A stretch of DNA of 64,000 nt from Alteromonas sp047556435 (GCF_047556435.1 NZ_CP180210.1:3658001-3722000); one strand, 5' to 3'. Counted from the first letter of the stretch, positions 8,670 through 18,797 are shown. Notes: generated by a model from the letters alone, not told the origin. Made by a program: numbers and translations.

Positions 8670-9302
8670 TTACTCCTTAGGCTCTACTTGCTCTGGACGA
8701 ATAGTACGGATGAACCACACCATGCCGCCAATCAGGAAGAATGAGCTGAACGGCAGAATTAACAGACCGTTACCCTGATACCAACCACCGTTTTGTACCA
8801 GTGGCAGAATTTCAAATCCAAGAATGGTACCGAAACCAAACAACTCTTTGATGGTGCCGATAACAATCAGGATGAAGGAGTAGCCAAGACCATTACCAAT
8901 ACCGTCTAGCAGACTCATCAGAGGCGGACTCTTCATCGCGTATGCCTCTGCACGTCCCATAACGATACAGTTGGTAATAATCAGTCCCACGAACACCGAA
9001 AGCTGTTTGGATATCTCATAAGAGTAAGCTTTCAGAATCTGGTCAACCACGATTACCAGTGAAGCGATAATCGTCATCTGAATAATAATCCGTACACTTG
9101 ACGGAATCTGGTTACGAATTAACGAGATAAACAGGTTTGAGAACGCCACAACGCTGGTCAGCGCCAGTGACATTACCAAGGCTGTTTCCAGTTTGGTCGT
9201 AATTGCCAGTGCTGAACAAATACCCAGAACCTGCAAGGCGATTGGGTTGTTGTCCAGGATCGGCCCCAGGAGGGCCTTTTTCATTTCTTTTGTATCTGCC
9301 AT
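8670..9302 (-). CDS. nqrD: Na+-NQR subunit D
   Basis: Membrane subunit of 210 residues, paralogous to NqrE in inverted topology. It reads NPIALQVLGICSALAITTKLETA near the N-terminus and GLIITNCIVMGRAEAYAM in the middle, both with the conserved Cys that coordinate the iron site in the structure of the Vibrio enzyme. AAGGGG precedes the ATG. Tightly packed between nqrC and nqrE. Confidence 0.97.
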   Translation of the reverse strand: MADTKEMKKALLGPILDNNPIALQVLGICSALAITTKLETALVMSLALTSVVAFSNLFISLIRNQIPSSVRIIIQMTIIASLVIVVDQILKAYSYEISKQLSVFVGLIITNCIVMGRAEAYAMKSPPLMSLLDGIGNGLGYSFILIVIGTIKELFGFGTILGFEILPLVQNGGWYQGNGLLILPFSSFFLIGGMVWFIRTIRPEQVEPKE

Positions 9303-9312
9303 GAAAATCCCC

Positions 9313-10077
9313 TTATGAACGCCATGCCTGTTTCTTCAGGAACTCGCCAAAGCCCTGTTCACCAGTCCAGTAACGAATGGTGTTTTCTACACCGTTACTG
9401 GTAAGAGTTGCACCTGATAGTGCATCCACTGAGTGTGGGTTGCTTGGGTTTGCATTTTTCTTCACGCGGATAGCCACTTCGCCATCCTCAAAAAGCTTTT
9501 TACCGTCCCATTTGTCCTGCCACGCAGGGTTTTGCACCTCACCACCCAGTCCAGGCGTTTCTTTTTGCTGATAGTAAATCAGCTCTCTGACTGTCTGGCC
9601 GTCATTATCCACTGCCAGGAAGCCATACATCAGGTCCCACAGGCCACTGCCATGCACTGGCAGAATAACGCGCGATACGTCACCCGTTTCATCACGAACC
9701 ATGTATACACTTGCCACGTCAGGACGACGCTGGAAACCCACATTGCTGTTGGTTACCTTGGTGCTGTACTCGGTTTGTTTGGCGGCTTTGTACATATCGT
9801 AATTGGACTCAGGTGCTTCAGTGAACTCACCGCTATCCAGATCTACGAAACGTTGCTCAACGCGCTCTGCGTATACCGACTCAATCTGCTTGTTGCTCAT
9901 GCCTGTCTCATAAAGACCGGCGGCAGTCAGAATGTTGGTTTTCTTGTCCAGCGCGGCATTCGTTTGCTGCAGTGAACGAAGGCCAACCGCCGCACCTGAT
10001 ACCACGATAGAACATACAAGACAGACAGCAACAACGATACCGACTGTTTTTCCTAAAGATTCTTTCTTAGCCGACAC
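9313..10077 (-). CDS. nqrC: Na+-NQR subunit C (covalent FMN)
   Basis: 254 residues: one N-terminal membrane helix (about 11-34) and a periplasmic FMN-binding domain. The ApbE target is DALSGAT with Thr224 as the FMN-bearing residue. ETPGLGGE near 173-180 is also typical. The first 11 bases overlap the end of nqrB, indicating translational coupling. Confidence 0.97.
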   Translation of the reverse strand: MSAKKESLGKTVGIVVAVCLVCSIVVSGAAVGLRSLQQTNAALDKKTNILTAAGLYETGMSNKQIESVYAERVEQRFVDLDSGEFTEAPESNYDMYKAAKQTEYSTKVTNSNVGFQRRPDVASVYMVRDETGDVSRVILPVHGSGLWDLMYGFLAVDNDGQTVRELIYYQQKETPGLGGEVQNPAWQDKWDGKKLFEDGEVAIRVKKNANPSNPHSVDALSGATLTSNGVENTIRYWTGEQGFGEFLKKQAWRS

Positions 10078-11269
10078 GAGCTACCCTCCGCTTAATATTG
10101 CTTTGCGCGACAAAATAGTCGAACAGTGGCGCCCACAGGTTAGCAAACAGAATTGCCAGCATAACCCCTTCCGGGAAAGCAGGGTTAAGGACGCGAATCA
10201 GTACTGTCATAAATCCGATAAAGATACCGTAAGCCCATTTACCTTTATTGGTGAAGGAGGCTGATACCGGGTCGGTCGCCATGAAGAACATACCAAATGC
10301 CAGGCCACCTACTACGAAGTGCCAGTGAGCAGGCATCGCAAACATGTAATTAGTATCGCTGCCAATCATGTTCAGCAATGTTGCGAAAAACGCGACACCA
10401 ATCGCCACACCCGCAACAATTCGCCAGCTGGCGATGCGCATGTACATGATAAACAGACCACCAATCAAGATAGCCAGTGCAGACACTTCACCCGCAGAAC
10501 CTGAAATGGTTCCCAGGAAGCTGTTCATCCACTGATCCATGTTGCTGTAATCCAGATTACCTGACGCAGCCTGGCTTAATGACGTGGCACCTGAGTAACC
10601 ATCTGCAGCAACCCAAACCTGGTCGCCAGAGATTTGTGCAGGATAAGCAAAGTACAGGAACGCGCGGCCTGACAGAGCTGGGTTTAAGAAGTTACGGCCA
10701 GTTCCGCCGAACACTTCTTTGGCGATAACCACACCAAAGGTAATACCCAAAGCCACTTGCCACAAAGGAATAGTCGCCGGCAATGTAAGCGCGAATAACA
10801 CTGAAGTTACGAAGAAACCTTCGTTAACTTCGTGCTTACGCACTGAAGCGAACAGCACTTCCCAGAAGCCACCGACAATAAATGTAACGGCGTAAATTGG
10901 CAGCCAAAAACAGGCGCCGTAGAAGAACATGCCCAGGATACCGGCATTTGTCAGGTCACCACCTAACGCCGTGAACAGACCAGCCTGCCAGGTATCAGGC
11001 AGTGTACCTGCACCCGCAGCAATGGCTTCACTTGCCTGGAATCCGATGTTGTACATACCGAAGAACATGGCCGGGAATGTTGCCATCCATACCATGATCA
11101 TGATGCGCTTCAGATCGATACTGTCACGCACGTGTGTACTGGCTTTGTTTACTTTGCCTGGTGTGTAGAAGATAGTCGCGGCTGCTTCATACAACGCGTA
11201 CCATTTTTCGTGCTTACCACCTGGCTCGAAGTTTGGTTCGATTTTTTCTAAATACGCTTTTAAACCCAT
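10067..11269 (-). CDS. nqrB: Na+-NQR subunit B (covalent FMN, Na+ channel subunit)
   Basis: Largest membrane subunit, 400 residues with about ten helices. Covalent FMN site DGYSGAT with Thr229; GTGRNFLNPALSGRAFLYF at 189-207 is the family signature near the riboflavin/quinone site. The protein starts MGLKAYLEKIEPNFEPGGKH as in close homologues. It begins four bases after nqrA ends and overlaps nqrC at its 3' end. Confidence 0.97.
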   Translation of the reverse strand: MGLKAYLEKIEPNFEPGGKHEKWYALYEAAATIFYTPGKVNKASTHVRDSIDLKRIMIMVWMATFPAMFFGMYNIGFQASEAIAAGAGTLPDTWQAGLFTALGGDLTNAGILGMFFYGACFWLPIYAVTFIVGGFWEVLFASVRKHEVNEGFFVTSVLFALTLPATIPLWQVALGITFGVVIAKEVFGGTGRNFLNPALSGRAFLYFAYPAQISGDQVWVAADGYSGATSLSQAASGNLDYSNMDQWMNSFLGTISGSAGEVSALAILIGGLFIMYMRIASWRIVAGVAIGVAFFATLLNMIGSDTNYMFAMPAHWHFVVGGLAFGMFFMATDPVSASFTNKGKWAYGIFIGFMTVLIRVLNPAFPEGVMLAILFANLWAPLFDYFVAQSNIKRRVARVG

Positions 11270-11272
11270 GAC

Positions 11273-12613
11273 TTAACCCTCTTTCTCAATCGTGGTCAAA
11301 ATGTCGCGCAGGATCGGACCATAGTTGTATTTGCCAGGGCATACGTAAGTACACAATGCCAAATCTTCCTCATCCAATTCCAGGCAACCCAACGCCTGAG
11401 CACTGTCAGTATCACCGGAAATCAAATCACGCAGTAATAGCGTAGGAATGATATCCAGGGGCATAACGCGTTCGTAATTACCAATTGGCACCATAGAACG
11501 CTCAGAGCCATTGGTTGTTGTTGTCATATCGAATTTCTTGCTGCCACTTAGGTGACCTAAGTAAGCACGGGTCACTGAGTGTTTATCTGAACCAGGCGTG
11601 ATCCAGCCAAACAATTTCTTCTCGCGACCTTCTTTTAACAATGAGATTTGCAGGTGGAAACGACCCAGGAAGCCGTGAACACCTTGTGCAGTTGTCCCGT
11701 TCAGTACGGAACCAGACACTACGCGGATATCACCGTCAGTTTGTTCGTTTTCAGTCAGTTCAGTCACATCTGCGCCCAAAAGCGTGCGAACCAGGCGAGG
11801 ATTTTTCGCAGCCGGGCCACCAATAGCCACAACACGACGATTATCCAGTTCACCACTGGTCAGTAAGGCGCCAATTGCCATTACGTCCTGATAGTTAACT
11901 GTCCAGACTTTTTTGCCCTGACCCACGGTATCCAGGTGATGGATGTGCGTGCCAGTAAGTCCGGCAGGATGCGGTCCGCCAAACTCTTCAACGTCAACCG
12001 CGGCGTTGCCGGTTGGTACCGTTGCGCCAGCCGCTTTACAGACGTAAACCTTGCCACCGCTCAATTGCGTTAACGCATTGAGGCCGCTTACGAAGTCGGC
12101 TTCACGCTCAGCAACGATAACGGTTGGGTCTGCTGCCAGTGGATTGGTGTCCATAGCATTAACAAAGATGGAATGAGGCACAGAATCGAGTGCAGGTGAT
12201 TTGCTGTAAGGACGCGTTCTCAATGCCGTCCACAACCCTGACTCTACCAGAATTGACTGAAGTTGCTCACGTGATGTGCTGGCGATCTGGTCAGCTGCGA
12301 TCTTGTCGAAAGTAACGGCATCGTCACCTTCGATTTTAACCACTACTGACTGAAGAACACGTTTTGCACCACGGTTAACCTCTACCACTTCCCCCGCAGC
12401 CGGCGCAGTGAATTTCACGCCAGGATTCTTTTTGTCTTCAAAAAGAATCTGACCTTTTTTCACTTTGTCGCCAACCTGGACGTGCATGGTAGGGCGCATA
12501 CCCACATATTCTTCTCCCAGAACGGCAACGCGCGTGACAGCAGATCCGTCAGAGATCTGCTGCTGCGGCGCTCCCTCAATTGGGAGGTCGAGACCTTTCT
12601 TGATTTTTATCAT
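11273..12613 (-). CDS. nqrA: Na+-NQR subunit A
   Basis: Soluble quinone-associated subunit. The start at 12613 (MIKIKKGLDLPIEG) gives 446 residues, the usual family length. The longer frame to 12691 adds 26 residues not found in NqrA proteins. Features include the lipoyl-like turn VGDKVKKGQILFEDKKNPGV and the C-terminal cysteine stretch CTYVCPGKYNYGPILR. First gene of the nqrABCDEF operon, so its promoter must lie in the region to its right. The ribosome site is weak. Confidence 0.95.
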   Translation of the reverse strand: MIKIKKGLDLPIEGAPQQQISDGSAVTRVAVLGEEYVGMRPTMHVQVGDKVKKGQILFEDKKNPGVKFTAPAAGEVVEVNRGAKRVLQSVVVKIEGDDAVTFDKIAADQIASTSREQLQSILVESGLWTALRTRPYSKSPALDSVPHSIFVNAMDTNPLAADPTVIVAEREADFVSGLNALTQLSGGKVYVCKAAGATVPTGNAAVDVEEFGGPHPAGLTGTHIHHLDTVGQGKKVWTVNYQDVMAIGALLTSGELDNRRVVAIGGPAAKNPRLVRTLLGADVTELTENEQTDGDIRVVSGSVLNGTTAQGVHGFLGRFHLQISLLKEGREKKLFGWITPGSDKHSVTRAYLGHLSGSKKFDMTTTTNGSERSMVPIGNYERVMPLDIIPTLLLRDLISGDTDSAQALGCLELDEEDLALCTYVCPGKYNYGPILRDILTTIEKEG

Positions 12614-13144
12614 ATGTAATTGCACTACTCTAATAGAAATACCCTTTTGCATGACCGCAGGAATTCTGCCTGTCATCATGCGAAAGCGCACTCTAAACAG
12701 GTGTTAATCACCTTTCGCTATTGAATATCCCAATTTAGACATTTCCGGCTACCGAGTTTTCGGCTAATCGCGTCGGAAAGTCGCTTCTGACGTTTCTTGC
12801 TTTTCTATCTTGATAGACGAGTGGCTGGCCGCTTGCTTGTATTATTATTGTTGTGATGCGTGTTCCGCGCCACTGTCACGACGTAAGGCAGATTAGACCC
12901 TACTTAATTTCGGGATTTTAGCATTAACCAATACGGTTGTGCCATGCTAATCACTGAGAAACCAAAATTTTTATACTAATTAGTGTAAAAATGACGATAC
13001 TGCCAGTCAGTACAAGGCGTTATCTACATTCCTGCAACAATAGCCCCGCTTTTTTTCGCCCTATGGCAACACCTGATTCGCCTATCAATAAAAATTTAAA
13101 ATATTGATAAAGCTGGAAAAACTTAGTTTTGTAACCAAGAGCCC
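12614..13144. other. Upstream region of the nqr operon
   Basis: About 530 bases with no supported gene. It must contain the nqrA promoter, but I cannot place it confidently. A short inverted repeat AGGTG-TTAAT-CACCT at 12699-12713 is the only clear symmetric element. Confidence 0.5.
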
Positions 13145-13174
13145 AAAAAAGCCGTCGTGAACGACGGCCTTTTT
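13145..13174 (-). terminator. Terminator downstream of fabV
   Basis: Arms GCCGTCGT / ACGACGGC (13151-13168) with six A on the left and five T on the right. On the minus strand the hairpin ends in a T run, about 70 bases after the fabV stop. Confidence 0.85.
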
Positions 13175-13245
13175 ACAGTAAAACTCAAGGAAGGTGCGAA
13201 TAAGTCTATGGTCGCTCAGGCTCACAGCCACGTACCTTCCTTTAC

Positions 13246-14424
13246 TTACCAGCTTACCTGCGGATCGACATCGGCATCATAGTCAACACCGTCAATATCA
13301 AAGCCGAATAACTTCAGGAACTCATGATGGTAACCAGCATAGTCGCTTAACTCATGAAAGTTTTCCTGCGTTACCTGATCCCACAGGGCTTTGATTTTAG
13401 TCTGTGTCGCATCGTTGGTTTCTTTGCCGTCCATGCGGAAGCGATTCGCTTCATCCAGCGTTGGGTTATCTCCATACAGGCACGATGTGAATAATCCGTA
13501 GATTTGTTCGATACACCCTTCATGGGTGCCTTCTTCTTTCATTACCTGATAAATCAGAGAAATGTACAGCGGCATCACCGGAATCGCTGAACTGGCCTGC
13601 GTTACCAGTGCTTTTAGTGAGCTCACATGCGCATCCACTAACAGGTGGCTGTGCTTGCCAATAATTGCGGCGGCGGCACGGTCAAGGTCTTCTTTCGCTT
13701 TACCAATTGTCGCCTGCCCGTAGATTGGCCAGGTTAATTCTTTACCGATGTAAGTGTAGGCTGTGGTCTGGCAGTTTTCCGCAAGTACACCGGCATTGGC
13801 CAGCGCATCCATCCATAGCTCCCAGTCTTCACCACCCATCACCTTGATGGTATTGAGAATTTCTTCGTCGTTAGCCGGCTCCAGTGTAACCTCATGCACT
13901 TTATCTTTATCGGTGTCGTAGGTTTTCGTCGTATAAGACTGGCCGACTGGCTTCAATGTTGATTTGTAGGTGATGCCGGTTTCAGGGTCGGTGCGCCGCG
14001 GTGCTGCCAGGCTGTAAATTACAAGATCGACCTTGCCCATCTCTTCTTTGATTTTGGCAATCACATCGTCTTTCATTTCGCTGGAAAAGGCGTCGCCATT
14101 GAGCGTGTCGGCATAGAGTCCGGCTGATTTAGCCTGGTCATGAAAGGCCGCCACGTTATACCAGCCAGCCGTTCCGGTTTTACGCTCGCTGGGTTCTTTT
14201 TCAAAACATACGCCAAGCGTTTTTGCGCCGTAGCCGAACGCTGCGGTAATTCTTGATGCCAGCCCGTATCCGGTCGAGCATCCCAGCACCAGCACATTTT
14301 TTGGGCCCTCACCCAGATCGCCCTGTTGCTTTACGTATTCAATCTGTTGTGCCACCGACTCTGCACAGCCTTTCGGGTGTGCATTGGTGCAGATAAAGCC
14401 TCTGACTTTAGGCTTGATAACCAT
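13246..14424 (-). CDS. fabV: Trans-2-enoyl-CoA / enoyl-ACP reductase FabV
   Basis: NADH-dependent enoyl reductase of fatty acid synthesis, the triclosan-tolerant type. The protein is 392 residues. The Rossmann segment GCSTGYGLASR is at 48-58 and the catalytic pair is Tyr235-X8-Lys244 in YGQATIGKAK, exactly the FabV spacing. YSLAAPRRTDP at 137-147 is a second signature. No fabI is seen nearby. It is monocistronic, with its own terminator, next to the TRAP transporter operon. Confidence 0.96.
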   Translation of the reverse strand: MVIKPKVRGFICTNAHPKGCAESVAQQIEYVKQQGDLGEGPKNVLVLGCSTGYGLASRITAAFGYGAKTLGVCFEKEPSERKTGTAGWYNVAAFHDQAKSAGLYADTLNGDAFSSEMKDDVIAKIKEEMGKVDLVIYSLAAPRRTDPETGITYKSTLKPVGQSYTTKTYDTDKDKVHEVTLEPANDEEILNTIKVMGGEDWELWMDALANAGVLAENCQTTAYTYIGKELTWPIYGQATIGKAKEDLDRAAAAIIGKHSHLLVDAHVSSLKALVTQASSAIPVMPLYISLIYQVMKEEGTHEGCIEQIYGLFTSCLYGDNPTLDEANRFRMDGKETNDATQTKIKALWDQVTQENFHELSDYAGYHHEFLKLFGFDIDGVDYDADVDPQVSW

Positions 14425-14543
14425 AACTTACGTCCTTTGCTAATTGTGCGGGTATTGTAATGATGCCTAACGGGATAACAACTCGGAGCAGATAAGACAA
14501 TGGTCGGATCGCGTCAGGCCGCAGGAAATATAATGATAGTAGC

Positions 14544-14570
14544 GACCTGTTACTGTGTCAGCAACAGGTC
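14544..14570 (-). terminator. Possible terminator after the TRAP operon
   Basis: Perfect arms GACCTGTT / AACAGGTC around an 11-base loop, 14 bases after the TRAP binding-protein stop. There is no T tract, so it could be Rho-dependent or only an mRNA-protecting hairpin. Confidence 0.35.
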
Positions 14571-14583
14571 CTGATACTTTGTC

Positions 14584-15678
14584 TTAGCGGTTATTATAGT
14601 AAGCCTGCTCGGAAAGTTTGTGATACTCGCGAACGCCTTCATAGAAAGCCTTATACGATGCATACACTTTTTTAAACATCGGATCTTCCGCCGACTTTTG
14701 CGCCATGACGTCAGCCGTCGCTTCTTTGAGTGCAGCCAGCACGTCATCCGGTAGCGGTCGAACCTTAACGCCGTGTTCGTTAATCAGCTTCTGCATCGCC
14801 TGGTTATTACGCGCGGTGTACTCGTCCAGCATATCCTGATTTACCGCGCGGGTAGCGACCTCCACGATTTTTTGTAAATATGCCGGCAGTGCCTCATAGG
14901 CTTCCTGGTTGACAATAAATTCCAGCGCGGTGCCCGGCTCATGCCACCCTGAATGGTAGTAATAGTCAGCGGCCCGAAAAAGACCAAAGGCAAGATCATT
15001 GTATGGACCTACCCATTCGGTCGCATCAATCGCGCCGGATTGCAACGACACAAATATCTCGCCGCCGGTCAGAGACACGGGAACGCCTCCTACCACTTTG
15101 AAGACTTCGCCACCCAGGCCGGGGATACGCATATTCAGGCCCGAAAAGTCATCCAGGCTGGTAATTTCGTTTTTGAACCATCCCGCCATTTGCACCCCGG
15201 TATTGCCACCGGCAAACGGGATAACACCAAACGGCGCATACAGCTCGCGCCACAGCTCCATGCCGCCGCCATAATGCAACCAGGCATTCATTTCCATCAC
15301 ATTCATGCCAAACGGAATGGCAGAAAAAATGGGCGCTGCGGGCATTTTCCCTTTCCAGTAATATGCACCGGCATGCCCCATCTGCGCGGTGCCCTGCGAT
15401 ACCGCGTCAAACACTTCAAATCCTGGCACCAGCTCTCCAGCACCATAAACCGTTACCTGCAGGCGACCACCCGACATGGCATTAACGTAGTCAGCGAAGG
15501 TTTCCGGGCCTCGTCCGAGCCCGGGAAAGTTTTTAGGCCAGGATGTCACCAGCTTCCACTTATAGGTTTGTTGAGGTGCGCTTGTTGTATCAGCTGCGGT
15601 TTGCGTCGTATTATCCGAGCACGCAGTCAGGGTTGCCAGGGCGAGCACTAACAATCCGGCTATTCCGTATTTTTTCAT
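14584..15678 (-). CDS. TRAP transporter periplasmic binding protein (COG4663 type)
   Basis: Substrate-capturing component of a sodium-coupled tripartite transporter, 364 residues. Lipoprotein signal with LTAC lipobox around residue 20. The body reads KWKLVTSWPKNFPGLG, VYGAGELVPGFEVFDAV and PFAGGNTGVQMAGWF, characteristic of the TakP/FcbT1 branch that binds 2-oxo acids or aromatic/hydroxy acids via a conserved Arg. NMRIPGLGGEV carries that Arg. The actual ligand is not determinable here. It is the third gene of the set DctQ-DctM-DctP. Confidence 0.9.
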   Translation of the reverse strand: MKKYGIAGLLVLALATLTACSDNTTQTAADTTSAPQQTYKWKLVTSWPKNFPGLGRGPETFADYVNAMSGGRLQVTVYGAGELVPGFEVFDAVSQGTAQMGHAGAYYWKGKMPAAPIFSAIPFGMNVMEMNAWLHYGGGMELWRELYAPFGVIPFAGGNTGVQMAGWFKNEITSLDDFSGLNMRIPGLGGEVFKVVGGVPVSLTGGEIFVSLQSGAIDATEWVGPYNDLAFGLFRAADYYYHSGWHEPGTALEFIVNQEAYEALPAYLQKIVEVATRAVNQDMLDEYTARNNQAMQKLINEHGVKVRPLPDDVLAALKEATADVMAQKSAEDPMFKKVYASYKAFYEGVREYHKLSEQAYYNNR

Positions 15679-15691
15679 TTTATTATTCCGC

Positions 15692-17059
15692 TTAATCGTA
15701 CAGGGTATCCGGCAACCAGGTTGCCAGTTCAGGCCAAACAGCTAACGCTATTAATAGCACAATTTGTATACAGATGAACGGCACAACGCCACGATAAATA
15801 TCGCTGGTCAGTACCTCAGGTGGTGCAACGCCCCGCAAATAGAAAAGGGCAAAGCCAAACGGGGGAGTTAAAAATGATGTCTGCAGATTCACCGCTAACA
15901 TGATCCCCAGCCATACCGGGTCCACCCCCATCGCCAGGAGTATCGGCGCCACCAGCGGTACAACAACAAACGTGATTTCAATAAAATCCAGGATGAAACC
16001 AAGAATAAACACAACCAACATCACCACCAGCATGGCACCAATGATGCCGCCGGGCAGGTTGCTAAGAAAATCATGAATAAGCCGTTCGCCGCCAAACCCA
16101 CGAAAAACCAGTGAGAATATAGATGCACCAATCAGGATTAAAAACACCATTGAGGTGACTTTCGTGGTATCCATCATCACGTCTTTTAAGCGCTGCCAGT
16201 TTAGCTGTCGCTGCATTATCGCCAGCAACAACGCTCCGGTTGCCCCCACGCCGGCGGCTTCTGTCGGCGTGGCGAATCCCGCCAAAATAGATCCCAACAC
16301 CACAATCATCAGCACCAGTGGCGGAAATAACGCGTTTATCAGTTGTGTACCGCTGATTGCCTGGGGTGCAACGGGCTCCGAGTTACTCTCATCAATGCTA
16401 CGGCTGCTGGTCAGCATCACGTAAAGCAAGTACAAACCGACCAACAACAATCCAGGAATGAGTGCGCCGACGAACAAATCTCCCACTGACACGGTATCCG
16501 GCGAGAATATCCCCATAGAAAGCTGCGCTTGCTGGTAGGCACTTGATAACACGTCACCCAGTAGCACTAAGGCAATTGAAGGCGGAATAATTTGCCCCAG
16601 CGTACCTGTGGCACAGATAGCGCCAGAGGCAAAGGAAGGTGTGTAGCCACGCTTGAGCATCGACGGCAACGACAGCAACCCCATAGTCACCACTGTGGCC
16701 CCGACAATGCCGGTGCTGGCGGCCAGCAACATACCAACCAACACGACAGAGATTGCCATACCTGAGCGAAACCGCCCCATCAATGCGGCCATCGCGGTTA
16801 ACAGATTTTCTGCTACCCGCGATTTTTCAAGCACTATGCCCATAAAGATAAACAGAGGGACGGCTATCAGCGTTTGATTGGTCAATATGCCATAAAGCCG
16901 GCTAGGCATCGCATTGAGATAGCTGGTATCGAACGTGTTTGTGGTAAAACCGATGGCGGCAAAAACCAACGACGTTCCCGCCAGCGTGAACGCCACCGGA
17001 TAACCGAACAGCAGTACCACGCACACGCAGACGAACAGCGCAATAGCCATCCATTCCAT
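15692..17059 (-). CDS. TRAP transporter large membrane subunit (DctM)
   Basis: 455-residue permease with about twelve helices, the ion-coupled translocation subunit. Typical DctM stretches: PLFIFMGIVLEKS, GIVGATVVTMGLLSLPSML, TGTLGQIIPPSIALVLLG, and FLTPPFGFALFYLRG near the C-terminus. Its first base coincides with the last base of the small subunit, so translation is coupled. It ends 13 bases before the binding protein gene. Confidence 0.93.
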   Translation of the reverse strand: MEWMAIALFVCVCVVLLFGYPVAFTLAGTSLVFAAIGFTTNTFDTSYLNAMPSRLYGILTNQTLIAVPLFIFMGIVLEKSRVAENLLTAMAALMGRFRSGMAISVVLVGMLLAASTGIVGATVVTMGLLSLPSMLKRGYTPSFASGAICATGTLGQIIPPSIALVLLGDVLSSAYQQAQLSMGIFSPDTVSVGDLFVGALIPGLLLVGLYLLYVMLTSSRSIDESNSEPVAPQAISGTQLINALFPPLVLMIVVLGSILAGFATPTEAAGVGATGALLLAIMQRQLNWQRLKDVMMDTTKVTSMVFLILIGASIFSLVFRGFGGERLIHDFLSNLPGGIIGAMLVVMLVVFILGFILDFIEITFVVVPLVAPILLAMGVDPVWLGIMLAVNLQTSFLTPPFGFALFYLRGVAPPEVLTSDIYRGVVPFICIQIVLLIALAVWPELATWLPDTLYD

Positions 17060-17589
17060 CAGCGCGCCCCTCCTTTTAGCTGGTGAGCGTAACGTGCTAT
17101 ATCACTCAGTCCCTGCAGTAATGTCAGGCCAGCGAATAAAGGAATCAGGGATTTAAGCAAAAAGACCAGCGGTAAGCCACCAGCTTCCTGTGACGATTCA
17201 AGCAATTTCCAGGATTCCGCCACATACGGGAAGCTTATTACGGCAACGGTGATACAAACCGGGACCAGAAAAACCAACGTGCCAACCAGGTTCACCCATG
17301 CCTGGCTGCGAGCGGACATTTTTCGGTATAACACGTCTACCCGCACGTGTCCCTCGGCGCGCAGTGTATGGGCAATGCCCACCATAAAAACCAGCGCATG
17401 CAGATACATCACCGATTCCTGTAAGGCAATCCATCCCATCTGAAAGCCGTACCGCAGTACAACAATGAGAAAGGTTAACAACACCATTATCAGGGTACCG
17501 ATACTGACCCACCGACAAAGCGCGGCATTAAATTTATCTATCGTACGATATGCCGGTTCATCGACATGGTTGCTGGAGGGCGTGGACAT
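17059..17589 (-). CDS. TRAP transporter small membrane subunit (DctQ)
   Basis: 176-residue four-helix protein with the family pattern FQMGWIALQESVMYLHALVFMVGIAHTLRAEGHVRVD, which includes the conserved HVRVDV after helix 2. It bridges binding protein and DctM. First gene of the three-gene operon; no strong ribosome site is visible before the ATG at 17589. Confidence 0.9.
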   Translation of the reverse strand: MSTPSSNHVDEPAYRTIDKFNAALCRWVSIGTLIMVLLTFLIVVLRYGFQMGWIALQESVMYLHALVFMVGIAHTLRAEGHVRVDVLYRKMSARSQAWVNLVGTLVFLVPVCITVAVISFPYVAESWKLLESSQEAGGLPLVFLLKSLIPLFAGLTLLQGLSDIARYAHQLKGGAR

Positions 17590-17908
17590 AGCTACTTATC
17601 AGTCCGCTTAACAATTTATTTACGTTAGTTGCTAGGGTAATAAGATTTCAGCGTTTTGCCAATCACTATGCCTGACAGGATGCTGTTTAGCGTGCCTGGG
17701 CAACAGTAACGTTAACACAACACCGGACACAATAACGCTGCCTGTAAATCGCATTGCAAAGGCTCGAACGACGGAGTCTGTGGTTTTAACATGAAGGGAT
17801 ATCAGGGGCGATAACGGCTTTTGATGTTGGGCACTATGCTCCAGGAACACAGCAGACTGAGAGCGCTATCTGGCTTTTCCGGCAGGTAAAATAATCAGAG
17901 AATGACGG
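17590..17908. other. Intergenic region upstream of the TRAP operon
   Basis: No supported gene. Presumably holds the TRAP promoter; none can be assigned with confidence. The short minus-strand reading frame at 17632-17850 lacks a ribosome site and any recognisable motif. Confidence 0.5.
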
Positions 17909-17934
17909 GAGTGGCCGGTCACAACCGACCACTC
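17909..17934 (-). terminator. Probable terminator of fklB
   Basis: Arms GAGTGG-N-CGGT and ACCG-N-CCACTC around CACA, 10 bases past the fklB stop. The tail on the minus strand is only moderately T-rich. Confidence 0.5.
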
Positions 17935-17944
17935 CGCAGCGTCT

Positions 17945-18565
17945 TTAGCTAAGTACGTCAAGTAGCTCAACGTCGAAGACAAGCGTGCTGTAAGGGGCAA
18001 TCGCGCCGCCTGCACCTTGCTCACCATACGCAAGATTGTGCGGTACATATAAACGCCATTTCGCGCCTTCCTTCATCATCTGAAGGGCTTCAGTCCAGCC
18101 TTTAATTACGCCGTTTACCGGAAATTCTGCTGGTTGACCACGCTCATAAGAGCTGTCAAACACCTGATCGTTAATTAAGGTGCCGTGATAATGAACGCGC
18201 ACAGTGCTGTCGGCATTTGGTGAGTTACCCTCGCCTTCTGCAATCACTTCGTACTGCAGGCCTGACTCGGTTACAGACACTTCGTCACGCTCGGCGTTTT
18301 TTGCTAAGAAGGCATTCCCTTCTTCAATTACTGCTTTGCTGGCTTCTTCTTTCGCCGCTTGCATGCGCTGATGAATTTCGCCGAAAGCGTTACGCAGCGT
18401 GTCGTTATCGACCTGAGGCTGAGAACCGCCAAACGCGTCCTGAAGACCGGCAACAACCGCATCGATGGTCATGCCATCGAAAGGATTTGTGCGAAGTTGT
18501 TCACCCATTTGATAACCAATGCCGTAGCTGGCCTGCTTTTCTACCGTATCGAAGGTATCTGTCAC
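17945..18565 (-). CDS. fklB: FKBP-type peptidyl-prolyl isomerase
   Basis: Cis-trans prolyl isomerase of the FklB/FkpA group. With the GTG start at 18565 (AGGAG five bases upstream) the protein is 206 residues, the same as E. coli FklB. The longer frame from 18628 has no ribosome site. N-terminal dimerisation part: ASYGIGYQMGEQLR to about residue 90. FKBP domain: VRVHYHGTLINDQVFDSSYERG, GVIKGWTEALQMMKEGAKW and the final LVFDVELLDV. No signal peptide, so likely cytoplasmic. Confidence 0.92.
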   Translation of the reverse strand: MTDTFDTVEKQASYGIGYQMGEQLRTNPFDGMTIDAVVAGLQDAFGGSQPQVDNDTLRNAFGEIHQRMQAAKEEASKAVIEEGNAFLAKNAERDEVSVTESGLQYEVIAEGEGNSPNADSTVRVHYHGTLINDQVFDSSYERGQPAEFPVNGVIKGWTEALQMMKEGAKWRLYVPHNLAYGEQGAGGAIAPYSTLVFDVELLDVLS

Positions 18566-18797
18566 AAGAACTCCTGAAATAAAATTACATATATTGGTTA
18601 AGTTTTGCGCACTTGATACAATACGCAACGCACCAATATTTTTCGGGCAAAGAGTGTATCACACCACGAAACGTCTTGCCTGACACAAAGTTTCACCTCA
18701 AATGAACTAAATTTATAGATTTAAATTATAACTCTTTGACGTTAGACAACGACGCCTTGACGAAGTAAGGTGAAAGGCATGCTAGCAGGAGGACGCA

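Noticed and set aside
12614..12691. N-terminal extension of NqrA
   Set aside because: The 26 added residues are absent from the family, and the internal start gives the standard 446 residues.
17632..17850. 72-codon minus-strand frame upstream of the TRAP genes
   Set aside because: No ribosome site, no motif, and unusual composition for a protein of this genome.
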